From: Bacteroides ovatus
Lineage (GTDB): Bacteria; Bacteroidota; Bacteroidia; Bacteroidales; Bacteroidaceae
Reading direction: 5' to 3'
DNA: 30,696 nucleotides
Assembly (NCBI GenBank): GCA_030844565.1
Contig: JAUUNK010000038.1
Span: 1 to 30,696, forward strand
Shown here: piece by piece, positions 16,074 to 24,120 of the stretch
Numbering within the stretch: position 1 is the first letter of the stretch
Layout of the letters: every line of letters begins with the position of its first letter
The notes under the pieces: generated by a model
What the model was told of the DNA's origin: nothing
Database searches by the model: none
What the model saw: the letters and a program-made list of their open reading frames with translations, nothing else
Translations under genes and position numbers: made by a program

Positions 16074-16644
16074 AGTTCATAATGCGTTTAAAGAGTTCGT
16101 TTTCATATATCTTATTTTCGCTGTGACGGGACCCTTCCGCGACTATAATCCGGGGCGCGACGCTATTATCGGCAAGTAGCCAATAATCTACACAAGGCAT
16201 GTAAATCTGGAATAAATTATTGATTCCGGCATGATAACGGCGAAAGATGGTATCCATAGGGATGTTATGTCCTCCTTCGTTGACCCGTTGCAGCACCCGG
16301 TTGAGTGCCAGTTCGGGTGAGTTGAGCCAGAAATAGATAAGACTTACTTTATATCCCGCAGCTTGAGCACGGCTGATGAGGCGGGTGTAGCTTCGCGTAG
16401 CAAGTGTAGTTTCGATGGAGAAACTCACTTTGGCAGCTATCAATTCTTTGATTCGCTTCAGCATAAGCCTCCCCGCTTCGATGGCTACACTCTCCGGGTT
16501 GAAGGGAGAGAGACCGCGGGCTATTTCATCTGCATTGACGAATTGCCGGCATTGCAGGATTTCGGGTAATACAGTATAGGAGGCAGTTGTTTTTCCTGCT
16601 CCGTTGCATCCGCTGATAATATATAATTGCCGATTCTCGTCCAT
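16063..16644 (-). CDS. Zeta-toxin-family P-loop kinase
   Basis: The 194-residue protein has a Walker A loop GCNGAGKTT at residues 12-20 and a zeta-like FVNADEIARGLSP segment at about 36-48. FSIETTLATRSY lies at about 82-93, and an Arg-rich lid near 120-145 (RVLQRVNEGGHNIP, then RRYH). These match the zeta-toxin/AAA kinase family, whose founders phosphorylate UDP-N-acetylglucosamine and poison cell-wall synthesis. ATG 16644 is chosen because the longer TTG start at 16680 lies inside the -7 box. Its end overlaps the 64-residue gene by 11 bases. Many chromosomal relatives are uncharacterised and may be metabolic kinases and not toxins. Confidence 0.9.
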   Translation of the reverse strand: MDENRQLYIISGCNGAGKTTASYTVLPEILQCRQFVNADEIARGLSPFNPESVAIEAGRLMLKRIKELIAAKVSFSIETTLATRSYTRLISRAQAAGYKVSLIYFWLNSPELALNRVLQRVNEGGHNIPMDTIFRRYHAGINNLFQIYMPCVDYWLLADNSVAPRIIVAEGSRHSENKIYENELFKRIMNYVK

Positions 16645-16677
16645 GCTCACTTTCTTATTAATTGTGCAATAACTAGG

Positions 16678-16685
16678 CAAAGATA
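16678..16685 (-). promoter_or_regulatory. -7 promoter box of the zeta-like kinase gene
   Basis: The minus strand reads TATCTTTG, exact consensus, 33 bases before ATG 16644. It overlaps the in-frame TTG at 16680, which argues against that longer start. No clear -33 TTTG is seen. Confidence 0.6.
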
Positions 16686-16746
16686 CAAATAGTTTTTGTT
16701 TCCCTCTGCCCTCGAAAGCTAATTTTATATTTTATAAGGTTCTTCG

Positions 16747-18408
16747 TTACTTTGATTGGGTGCCTGTAGAGCCCTTCTTTTCCAGTTCGCTGAGCGAATC
16801 CATCTTCTTCTTTTCGAGGAATTCGTAGATGCCGCAGAGGTGTTCGGTCACCTTTTTGTTTCCAAATTCATAGACCTTTGTGACGAGTCCGTCCAGGAAG
16901 TCACGGTCGTGGGATACTACAATCAGGGTTCCGTCAAAGTCTATTAAGGCTTGTTTCAGTATATCTTTTGTTTTGAGATCCAGATGATTAGTCGGCTCAT
17001 CCAGAATCAGGAGGTTCACGGGTTCCAGTAAAAGCTTAATCATGGCAAGGCGTGTTCGCTCGCCTCCTGACAACACTTTCACTTTTTTCATTGACTCTTC
17101 GGGACCGCCGAACATGAAGGCGCCCAGCAGATCGCGTATCTTGTTGCGGATTTCTCCTTTTGCCACGTCGTCGATAGTTTGAAATACAGTCAGGTTTTCG
17201 TCTAACAACGATGCTTGGTTTTGGGCAAAATACCCAATCTGAACATTATGTCCCAGTGTGAGGGTACCATCGTGGTCAATTTCCTTCATGATACATTTCA
17301 CAAGTGTAGACTTACCTTCACCGTTCTTTCCTACGAAAGCCACTTTGTCTCCCCGTTCAATGGTTAGCGTGGCATTGCGGAATACTACATGTTCACCATA
17401 GCTTTTTCCCACTTCTTCCATAATGATAGGATAGCTTCCGGACCGGGGCGAAGGTGGAAACTTGAGTCGGAGTGCCGAGGTGTCTTCCTCGTCCACTTCG
17501 AGCAATTGCAGTTTATCTAGCATTTTGACGCGGCTTTGCACTTGGAGGGTTTTGGAGTAGGTGCCTTTAAAGCGTTCGATAAACTCTTTGGTTTCGGCGA
17601 TGAACTTCTGTTGTTCGTCGTAAGCTTTTTGTTGCTGTTCGCGCCGTTCTTTTCGGAGTTGCAGATATTGGGAATAATTTACTTTATAGTCGTAGATGCG
17701 TCCCATAGTGACTTCGATGGTGCGGGTGGTGATATTGTCCACGAATTTACGGTCATGGCTGATGACGATTACCGCTTTGCCGTTGTTCACCAGGAAGTCT
17801 TCCAGCCATTGGATGGACTCAATGTCGAGATGATTGGTAGGCTCGTCCAGCAAGAGTACATCTGGTTTTTGCAAAAGCAATTTAGCAAGTTCGATGCGCA
17901 TACGCCATCCTCCGCTGAAATCGCTGGTAGGGCGGTGGAAGTCTTCGCGCATGAATCCAAGTCCAAGCAAAGTCTTTTCTACATCTTCCTCATAGTTGGT
18001 GGCATCGATAGAATAAAATTTCTCGCTGAGAGTGGATACTTGTTCAATCAGTTCCATGTAGCTGTCGCTTTCATAGTCCGTGCGTGTTTCCAATTCTTTA
18101 TTGAGCCGTTCTATTTCAGCCTCCATCTGGTGCAGGTGTGAAAAAGCCTGAGCTGTTTCTTCAAACACCGTTCTGCCGTCTTCCGTCATGAGATGCTGCG
18201 GCAGGTAAGAGACCACACAGTCTTTGGGAGCTGAAATCTTGCCGCGTGTAGGCTGGCGTACTCCCGCCAATATTTTAAGTAAAGTGCTTTTTCCTGCTCC
18301 GTTTTTTCCCATTAGGGCGATGCGGTCTTTCTCATTAATAACAAAGGAAATATCACTAAATAAGGTGGTGCCGCCAAATTCTACGGCAAGTCCGTCTACT
18401 GAAATCAT
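16747..18408 (-). CDS. ABC-F family ATPase (ribosome-associated)
   Basis: The 553-residue protein has two ABC ATPase domains and no membrane segments, which is the ABC-F plan. Domain 1 has Walker A GKNGAGKST (residues 34-42), signature FSGGWRMR and Walker B LLLDEPTNHLD. Domain 2 has GKNGEGKST, signature LSGGERTRLAM and a second LILDEPTNHLD. Between them is a charged coiled linker, about residues 240-300 (RKERREQQQKAYDEQQKF), the part that reaches into the ribosome in this family. ABC-F proteins act on ribosomal E-site or stalled complexes; some protect against antibiotics. Housekeeping or resistance cannot be separated here. It has its own promoter and is not clearly in an operon. Confidence 0.95.
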   Translation of the reverse strand: MISVDGLAVEFGGTTLFSDISFVINEKDRIALMGKNGAGKSTLLKILAGVRQPTRGKISAPKDCVVSYLPQHLMTEDGRTVFEETAQAFSHLHQMEAEIERLNKELETRTDYESDSYMELIEQVSTLSEKFYSIDATNYEEDVEKTLLGLGFMREDFHRPTSDFSGGWRMRIELAKLLLQKPDVLLLDEPTNHLDIESIQWLEDFLVNNGKAVIVISHDRKFVDNITTRTIEVTMGRIYDYKVNYSQYLQLRKERREQQQKAYDEQQKFIAETKEFIERFKGTYSKTLQVQSRVKMLDKLQLLEVDEEDTSALRLKFPPSPRSGSYPIIMEEVGKSYGEHVVFRNATLTIERGDKVAFVGKNGEGKSTLVKCIMKEIDHDGTLTLGHNVQIGYFAQNQASLLDENLTVFQTIDDVAKGEIRNKIRDLLGAFMFGGPEESMKKVKVLSGGERTRLAMIKLLLEPVNLLILDEPTNHLDLKTKDILKQALIDFDGTLIVVSHDRDFLDGLVTKVYEFGNKKVTEHLCGIYEFLEKKKMDSLSELEKKGSTGTQSK

Positions 18409-18431
18409 ACTTGTTCTTTAAATTTGAGGCG

Positions 18432-18439
18432 CAAAGATA
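18432..18439 (-). promoter_or_regulatory. -7 promoter box of the ABC-F gene
   Basis: The minus strand reads TATCTTTG, exact consensus, 23 bases before the ATG at 18408. A partial -33 (GTTAT) lies about 20 bases upstream. Confidence 0.6.
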
Positions 18440-18536
18440 ATGAAATATATCATTTTTTTTATAACTTGCGCGCTGAATCTGATGAGAAAGCTTCTCAGAG
18501 CAAATATAAGTGTGGTAATACATTAAAGATAATACA

Positions 18537-18935
18537 ATGGATATTGAAGAAGTAAAAGTGATTCGCCCCCTAATATTGGTGGCAGAAGATGATGACAGCA
18601 ATTTTAAACTGATAAAAGCCATCATAGGAAAGAAGTGTGATATACTGTGGGCAAAAAACGGTGAAGAGATCGTATCGCTTTTCCATGAGCATTTTCAAGA
18701 GGCTAACGCTATTCTAATGGATATAAAGATGCCGCTAATGAATGGTCTTCAGGCTACTGAAATTATTCGGAAGGAAAATACGACAATTCCTATCATTATG
18801 CAGACTGCCTATGCTTTCAGCTCCGACAGGGAAAGTGCTATGCGGGCAGGTGCTACGGAAGTATTGGTAAAACCCATTACTTTGAGTATCCTTCGCTTAA
18901 CGCTCAGTAAATATTTTCCCGATCTTAGGTGGTAG
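18537..18935 (+). CDS. Single-domain response regulator (CheY-like receiver)
   Basis: The 132-residue protein is one receiver domain with every signature residue: the acidic pocket E17-D18-D19, phospho-acceptor D62 (LMDIKMP), T90 (MQTAY) and K112 (VKPIT). It has no DNA-binding or enzymatic output domain. Such proteins pass a phosphate signal by protein contact or serve in phosphorelays, often from hybrid kinases. No kinase gene is adjacent. It is divergent from the ABC-F gene (128-base gap) and precedes aldolase by 209 bases. Confidence 0.93.
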   Translation: MDIEEVKVIRPLILVAEDDDSNFKLIKAIIGKKCDILWAKNGEEIVSLFHEHFQEANAILMDIKMPLMNGLQATEIIRKENTTIPIIMQTAYAFSSDRESAMRAGATEVLVKPITLSILRLTLSKYFPDLRW

Positions 18936-19097
18936 GATAAGGCGGGGCAGACGGGAAAGACATGTTATCCTCTCTTTGCCACATCGACTTTACAATATAA
19001 TATCAATAGCCCCGTTTTGAGGAGAAATAAGTATAAAAACAGGGGATTTTATGTGGTATTTTTCTCCTTCGCGTTCTTTTATTAAAAGGATTATGCT

Positions 19098-19105
19098 TAC
19101 TTTTG
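19098..19105 (+). promoter_or_regulatory. -7 promoter box of the aldolase gene
   Basis: TACTTTTG matches TAnnTTTG exactly and lies 39 bases before the ATG. The -33 area is T-rich (TTCTTTT at 19074-19080) but not a perfect TTTG. Confidence 0.65.
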
Positions 19106-19144
19106 CGGAGAATTTTTATTCACTAACAATAAACTTTAAACAAA

Positions 19145-20149
19145 ATGGTTAATTACAAAGATTTGGGCCTGGTAAACACAAGAGAAATGTTTGCAAAGGC
19201 TATTAAAGGCGGTTATGCTATCCCAGCTTTCAACTTTAACAATATGGAGCAGTTGCAGGCTATCGTAAAGGCTGCTGTTGAAACTAAATCTCCGGTAATC
19301 CTTCAGGTTTCTAAAGGTGCTCGTAACTATGCAAACCAGACCTTGCTTCGTTATATGGCCGAAGGTGCTGTAGAATATGCAAAAGAACTGGGTTGCGCTC
19401 ATCCTGAAATTGTTCTTCACCTTGATCACGGAGATTCTTTCGAACTCTGCAAGTCATGTGTTGACATGGGCTTCTCTTCCGTAATGATCGACGGTTCTCA
19501 CCTGCCTTACGACGAAAATGTTGCTTTAACTAAGAAAGTAGTAGAATATGCTCATCAGTTTGATGTAACTGTAGAAGGCGAACTTGGTGTATTGGCTGGT
19601 GTTGAAGACGAAGTGGTTGCTGAACATCATACATATACTAAACCTGAAGAAGTGGTTGACTTTGTGACAAAGACTGGCTGCGATAGCTTGGCTATCTCTA
19701 TCGGTACTTCTCACGGTGCTTATAAGTTCAAACCCGAACAATGCCACGTTGACCCTGCTACAGGTCGCTTGGTTCCTCCTCCTTTGGCATTTGATGTATT
19801 GGATGGTGTAATGAAAGAACTTCCCGGATTCCCCATCGTTCTCCACGGTTCATCTTCAGTTCCTCAGGAAGAAGTAGAAACTATCAATAAATATGGTGGT
19901 AAGCTGGAAGCTGCTATCGGTATTCCTGAAGACGAATTGCGCAAAGCTGCTAAGTCTGCTGTTTGCAAAATCAACATCGACTCAGACAGCCGTCTGGCTA
20001 TGACTGCTGCCATCCGCAAAGTGTTTGCTGAGAAACCGGCAGAATTCGACCCGCGTAAGTATCTTGGACCGGCTCGCGACAACATGGAGAAATTGTACAA
20101 GCACAAAATTGTGAATGTACTTGGTTCTGATAACAAACTGGCTGAATAA
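19145..20149 (+). CDS. fba: Class II fructose-1,6-bisphosphate aldolase
   Basis: This 334-residue zinc enzyme reversibly splits fructose 1,6-bisphosphate into dihydroxyacetone phosphate and glyceraldehyde 3-phosphate in glycolysis and gluconeogenesis. The class II active site is visible: HLDHGD gives catalytic Asp94 and zinc ligand His95, with further zinc ligands His190 (GTSHGAYKF) and His234 (VLHGSSS). The phosphate-binding glycine/serine segments follow these motifs. The length fits the family. Third positions look more uniform than in neighbouring genes, as expected for a highly expressed gene. It is transcribed alone, with its own promoter and a strong terminator. Confidence 0.97.
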   Translation: MVNYKDLGLVNTREMFAKAIKGGYAIPAFNFNNMEQLQAIVKAAVETKSPVILQVSKGARNYANQTLLRYMAEGAVEYAKELGCAHPEIVLHLDHGDSFELCKSCVDMGFSSVMIDGSHLPYDENVALTKKVVEYAHQFDVTVEGELGVLAGVEDEVVAEHHTYTKPEEVVDFVTKTGCDSLAISIGTSHGAYKFKPEQCHVDPATGRLVPPPLAFDVLDGVMKELPGFPIVLHGSSSVPQEEVETINKYGGKLEAAIGIPEDELRKAAKSAVCKINIDSDSRLAMTAAIRKVFAEKPAEFDPRKYLGPARDNMEKLYKHKIVNVLGSDNKLAE

Positions 20150-20182
20150 TATCAGGTAGTAAATAGATCGAATATAAATAAG

Positions 20183-20219
20183 AAAAGGCTGCCCTTCGCA
20201 AGATGGGTAGCCTTTTTTG
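20183..20219 (+). terminator. Intrinsic terminator of the aldolase gene
   Basis: The arms AAGGCTGCCC (20185-20194) and GGGTAGCCTT (20205-20214) pair over 10 bases with one G-U pair, extended by flanking A/T bases. A run of T follows. It lies 36 bases after the fba stop codon. Confidence 0.88.
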
Positions 20220-20467
20220 TTTAGAGAGAATAGTCTTCATTAGGAGTATTTTTCATAGAGAAGAGAAAATGTGAGAAATGAGGACAGCCTTGCATATCGT
20301 CTTATTTTCTTTTTGGATGAGGTACAAATTGTTCAGACTGCATCTATCTTTTCCTTAGTTAACAATCCAAAGTGATGGAATCTTGTTTATCTTTGAATAT
20401 ATGATCCGAAGAAGAGGCTTACAAACTCTTTTCTCTTCGTGATAGGGGGACTTATTAATCTAATGTA
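20220..20467. other. Non-coding stretch, nothing supported
   Basis: No gene is supported on either strand. A plus-strand TATCTTTG occurs at 20388-20395 without a -33 element or following reading frame. It could be a chance match or the remains of the promoter of the decayed integrase just downstream. Confidence 0.5.
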
Positions 20468-20560
20468 TTTCTGAAATGTTTTGAGACTCATTTACGCCAG
20501 CGCGGTTGTAGTTGGAACACTGTTTCTACCTATATTCGTACGTTAAGAGCTGTTTATAAT
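20468..20560 (+). pseudogene. Tyrosine recombinase (integrase) fragment
   Basis: Thirty-one codons translate to FLKCFETHLRQRG followed by CSWNTVSTYIRTLRAVYN. This is the pattern of the SAM-like core-binding domain of Bacteroides tyrosine integrases, where similar runs (RGxSWNTxSxYxRxLRAxYN) are common. An in-frame stop lies just upstream and the similarity ends abruptly at 20560, only 12 bases before the next gene's stop. No catalytic Arg/His/Tyr region follows. This is a relic of an element or a duplicated 5' portion left by an excision. Confidence 0.65.
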
Positions 20561-20572
20561 CTTTCCTTTTTA

Positions 20573-21346
20573 TTATTCTCTCATCAGTTCAAGACTATCC
20601 CCAGACACATATTCGATGGATTTATCAAATGGGAAATTCTTTATTCCGGCCCAGCCATCTACCACTGTATCTATTAACACTGCAGACCCAAACCTGCTAC
20701 TATTTTTGTTTATAACATTTCCATGAGGTTCCGCATAAGTATGGTTGGCACATAAAAATGCTTTATCTCCCTTTTGAATGGTGGCGAATGTTACCGATTT
20801 ACAATTCTTCGGCATTTCTAGAACCACCTTATGTCTATCAGCGAACTCTGCGGTCGTTTTACTAATGGTTAAGAAATCATTTATAGCCCATGTGTCGGCG
20901 AAGGAATACTCTATGTACATTTTAGAGTTTCCATCCGAATATAATCTGCCATGATTTTCTCCACCACAGGCATACACTGCATGAGTGATATTTCCTTGTT
21001 TGTCATAATAGGCTAGAGTACAGAGGTCTCCACCATCAGGCGTGCGCTTAATAATTTTTCGAACTGTCCCGGTATTATCAAAATAAATATAGGCAAAAAC
21101 ATAGACGTCTCTCTCCTTTGTGTCTGTAATGAGTTGGCAATGGTCATAGATGGTAGGTAAAATAATTTCTTCATTTACGTATTTTCCTAAGCTGTCGACG
21201 GGGACAAGATAGGTGGTGTATAAGGGGATTTTATTTATACTTTCCATTTCTTGCCGGCTGTACATATAAATATCATTCTTTCTTTCATCGCAGGAATAGA
21301 GTCCCAGGCAAACAATTAAAATCACTAGGCTGCTTAGACATTTCAT
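20573..21346 (-). CDS. Lipoprotein of unknown function
   Basis: The 257-residue product has a lipoprotein signal with lipobox LYSC (cysteine at residue 19). I do not recognise the rest. It contains a stretch, YIYFDNTGTVRKIIKR, that looks like a beta hairpin, and a Gly-rich CGGENHGRLYSDGN loop. Composition is otherwise mixed, without membrane segments. It is divergent from the peptidase-E-like gene and lies beside an integrase relic, so it could be part of an acquired segment. The plus-side intergenic region holds a partial -7 match (TACTTTTA, minus strand, 21381-21388). Confidence 0.75.
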   Translation of the reverse strand: MKCLSSLVILIVCLGLYSCDERKNDIYMYSRQEMESINKIPLYTTYLVPVDSLGKYVNEEIILPTIYDHCQLITDTKERDVYVFAYIYFDNTGTVRKIIKRTPDGGDLCTLAYYDKQGNITHAVYACGGENHGRLYSDGNSKMYIEYSFADTWAINDFLTISKTTAEFADRHKVVLEMPKNCKSVTFATIQKGDKAFLCANHTYAEPHGNVINKNSSRFGSAVLIDTVVDGWAGIKNFPFDKSIEYVSGDSLELMRE

Positions 21347-21537
21347 AACTTTTACTTTTTTGTATGTGCTTGAATAAGCGTAAAAGTATGAATTAAATTC
21401 AATACATATAGGTAGAGAGGACCTTTTCTTCTAAAAAAAGAAATTAATCTCTTCTATATCCTACTCTGAAATAGGAAATTAGTGCGAGTGATAATGTTTC
21501 TAGGATTTTATTCATATCTTTATGCCGTATATAAAGA

Positions 21538-22758
21538 ATGAAGGTTAATATGAGAATCATCAACACTATCTTTTTAATACTGACCTTTTCAGTATTTTGC
21601 GCTCAGGCACAACAGCAGCCTTCTTCCGGCAAAGCAGCACAGCAAATATTTGTTTACGGAGGAGACATCGAGCTTAAGTTTGTAGAATATGTCAAAGACT
21701 TGTGCGGAAAGCCGCAACCTCGAATTTGTTATCTTCCCACAGCAAGCGGAGATGATGCACGAAATATACAATATTGGGAATATATCTGTAGAGAGTTGGG
21801 CATAGAGCCTCATGTTCTCAGAGTGTGGATTGATTCTGATTCGCAGGCGCAATCTTTTGAAGACATCCTGTTGAGCATGGATGCCATTGTGGTAGGTGGT
21901 GGAAACACACTGAACATGCTGGGAATATGGCACTATCAAGAGATAGACAAGATATTGAAGAAGGCGTTGGAGAAAGGAATTATCCTCAGTGGTGGCAGTG
22001 CCGGGTCTATCTGTTGGTTTAAAAGCGGTGTCAGTGATTCGAGACCTGTACATCTATCGGTAGTGGATGGGCTTGGCTTTCTTCCTTATACTAATTGCCC
22101 TCATTATAATATCTCCCGGAAAAAGGAACTTTATGATAGCCTGATTATAAAAGGAGAACTGGCGGCAGGATATGCTTGTGACGAACATGCAGGCATACTG
22201 TTTACGGACAGAAAAGTAACGGAAGCAGTAAGTAGCAACCATCAGGGACATTCCTATTTCGTCTGCAGGCAGAAAGGAAAGGTGAATGCCGCTCCTTTGG
22301 CATCCAGAATATTGCTACGAAAAAATGCATTGGGTGTTGACGCTTACCACAAGGAAGTGATTCAAAAAGAAATAAAGAATTTCTCAGATATGCCATCTTC
22401 GATGCGGACTCCGCTAGAGGCATTTGTAACCGTACAGAAGTTGTTTGCCGAGGGAAAGTTCTCGGAATATCATAAGTATGCGGCCTCATCCATCCAAAAA
22501 CGGGTAAGAGACTTGGAAGATAAAAGTGTAACCCCTTCTAATAAAGAGTCGCAGTTATCGGCAAAGATTCTTGCCATTTTCATTTCTGACGACGTTGCCG
22601 CCATAATGTCTAAGGGGAAAGCCGACTTCTATTCTTTGTGGTTCTTCGTAAAAGAACAAGAGGAGTGGAAATGCTCCGGAGAAGATATAGGCGGTGCTTC
22701 TCCCGAAGATGCTGAAATAAGTTTTAGGGAGAAAGCATCTCGTTTTAAGCTAAATTAA
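21538..22758 (+). CDS. Exported peptidase E-like (S51) protein with C-terminal NTF2-like domain
   Basis: The 406-residue product starts with a signal peptide (cleavage near CAQAQQ). Residues about 36-270 match the class I glutamine amidotransferase-like fold of S51 peptidases. They carry the nucleophile elbow GGSAGS (Ser154), and Asp167 and His189 fall at positions that fit the family's Ser-Asp-His triad. VVGGGNTLNML at about 118-128 is also typical. S51 enzymes cleave aspartyl dipeptides or, in relatives, cyanophycin. Residues about 290-406 are extra and end in DFYSLWFFVKEQEEWKCSG, the look of an NTF2/SnoaL-like fold (inference). Met5 is an alternative start. A TATCTTTA near-match to a -7 box lies upstream (21517-21524). 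Confidence 0.85.
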   Translation: MKVNMRIINTIFLILTFSVFCAQAQQQPSSGKAAQQIFVYGGDIELKFVEYVKDLCGKPQPRICYLPTASGDDARNIQYWEYICRELGIEPHVLRVWIDSDSQAQSFEDILLSMDAIVVGGGNTLNMLGIWHYQEIDKILKKALEKGIILSGGSAGSICWFKSGVSDSRPVHLSVVDGLGFLPYTNCPHYNISRKKELYDSLIIKGELAAGYACDEHAGILFTDRKVTEAVSSNHQGHSYFVCRQKGKVNAAPLASRILLRKNALGVDAYHKEVIQKEIKNFSDMPSSMRTPLEAFVTVQKLFAEGKFSEYHKYAASSIQKRVRDLEDKSVTPSNKESQLSAKILAIFISDDVAAIMSKGKADFYSLWFFVKEQEEWKCSGEDIGGASPEDAEISFREKASRFKLN

Positions 22759-22789
22759 TTGCGGATACATAAATAACCTCTTATATTTG
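22759..22789 (+). promoter_or_regulatory. Promoter of the radical SAM/DUF4130 operon
   Basis: TTG at 22759-22761 (-33) and TATATTTG at 22782-22789 (-7, exact consensus) are 20 bases apart. The -7 box overlaps an in-frame GTG-type start at 22789-22791, so translation more likely begins at ATG 22837. Confidence 0.7.
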
Positions 22790-22836
22790 TGCACTTATTC
22801 CCACTTGAAACAGGGGGAGATACCGCGTGCATAATT

Positions 22837-24105
22837 ATGAATGAAAACGTCTTTCAAAAACTAAAGATACTGGCTGAATCTGCAAAATACGATGTGTCTT
22901 GTGCTTCTAGCGGGACAGTACGTTCGGGTAAAGCGGGCATGCTGGGCAACACAGTGGGCGGCATAGGAATTTGCCATAGCTTTGCCGAAGACGGGCGATG
23001 CATCTCGTTACTGAAAATCATGCTTACTAACTATTGCATTTATGATTGTGCATATTGCATCAATCGGCGGAGTAATGATTTGCCGCGTGCCACCTTTTCT
23101 GTCTCAGAGGTGGTGGACCTCACCATGGAATTTTATCGTCGCAATTATATTGAAGGGCTCTTTTTGAGTTCAGGCGTAGTGAGAAATCCCGATTACACAA
23201 TGGAACGCTTGGTGCGGGTAGTGAAAGACCTGCGTACGGTCCATCGTTTCAATGGTTACATCCATCTGAAAAGTATTCCCGGCGCCAGCCGCGAGTTGGT
23301 CCGTGAGGCAGGACTCTATGCCGATCGCCTCAGTGTCAATATAGAAATACCCAATGAAAGCAGTCTCAAACGTCTTGCTCCCGAAAAAGATCACAAGAGT
23401 GTGTTTGCTCCTATGCACTATATTCAGCAAGGTGTGTTAGAAAGCAAAGAAGAAAGGCAGAAGTTTCGCCATGCACCCCGTTTCGTCCCGGCAGGTCAGA
23501 GCACACAGATGATAGTGGGTGCTACGCCCGAGTCCGATAAAGATATTCTTCGCTTGTCATCCGCTTTATATCAAGGTCCTACGATGAGGAGGGTCTATTA
23601 TTCGGGCTATGTGTCAGTGAATACTTACGACGAGCGGCTTCCTGCTTTGAAGCAACCTCCGTTGGTGCGTGAGAACCGCCTCTATCAGGCTGACTGGTTG
23701 ATGCGCTTCTACCAGTTCAAAGTAGACGAAATTGTAGACGACAGCTATCCCCACCTCGACCTGGAAATAGACCCTAAGCTGGCGTGGGCTTTGCGCCATC
23801 CCGAACAATTTCCCGTAGATGTAAACAGAGCTGATTATGAAATGATACTCCGTGTGCCAGGCATTGGAGTGAAATCTGCCCGGTTGATTGTTGCTTCCCG
23901 CCGCTATTCCCGCTTAGGCTATTATCAGTTGAAGAAGATAGGGGTAGTAATGAAAAAAGCCCAATACTTTATCACCTGTAACGAGCTTCCCATGTTGACG
24001 GTGAACGAACTTACTCCACAGCGGGTAAGAAGACTTCTCATCCCTAAATCGGGTAAAAAGAAGAAGGTAGATGAAAATCAACTGATATTGAACTTTGAAG
24101 ATTGA
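22837..24105 (+). CDS. Putative DNA modification/repair radical SAM protein (TIGR03916-like)
   Basis: The 422-residue protein carries the radical SAM cluster motif CxxxCxxC as CIYDCAYC (Cys67, Cys71, Cys74), which binds a 4Fe-4S cluster and cleaves S-adenosylmethionine to start radical chemistry. Near residues 345-385 it has a helix-hairpin-helix, VPGIGVKSARLIVASRR, a DNA-binding element. This combination defines the family I know as TIGR03916, predicted to act on DNA. The gene 15 bases downstream encodes its usual partner. The start at 22837 is set by the promoter; it also begins with the family's N-terminal MNENVFQKLKILAESAKYD. The reaction is not known. Confidence 0.93.
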   Translation: MNENVFQKLKILAESAKYDVSCASSGTVRSGKAGMLGNTVGGIGICHSFAEDGRCISLLKIMLTNYCIYDCAYCINRRSNDLPRATFSVSEVVDLTMEFYRRNYIEGLFLSSGVVRNPDYTMERLVRVVKDLRTVHRFNGYIHLKSIPGASRELVREAGLYADRLSVNIEIPNESSLKRLAPEKDHKSVFAPMHYIQQGVLESKEERQKFRHAPRFVPAGQSTQMIVGATPESDKDILRLSSALYQGPTMRRVYYSGYVSVNTYDERLPALKQPPLVRENRLYQADWLMRFYQFKVDEIVDDSYPHLDLEIDPKLAWALRHPEQFPVDVNRADYEMILRVPGIGVKSARLIVASRRYSRLGYYQLKKIGVVMKKAQYFITCNELPMLTVNELTPQRVRRLLIPKSGKKKKVDENQLILNFED

Positions 24106-24120
24106 AAGATAAGAAAACGT

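Noticed and set aside
16645..16680. Upstream TTG start for the zeta-like kinase
   Set aside because: It lies inside the TATCTTTG -7 box, and the extra residues precede the P-loop region without similarity to the family.
19010..19044. Hairpin CCCCGTTTT...AAAACAGGGG between the response regulator and fba as a terminator
   Set aside because: The stem needs a bulge, the loop is long and no clean T-run follows, so support is too weak.
20388..20395. TATCTTTG as an active promoter in the non-coding gap
   Set aside because: No -33 element and no gene follows in that direction; a chance or relic match is more likely.
22789..22836. Upstream GTG-type start for the radical SAM gene
   Set aside because: It overlaps the TATATTTG -7 box; the family's usual N-terminus begins at ATG 22837.
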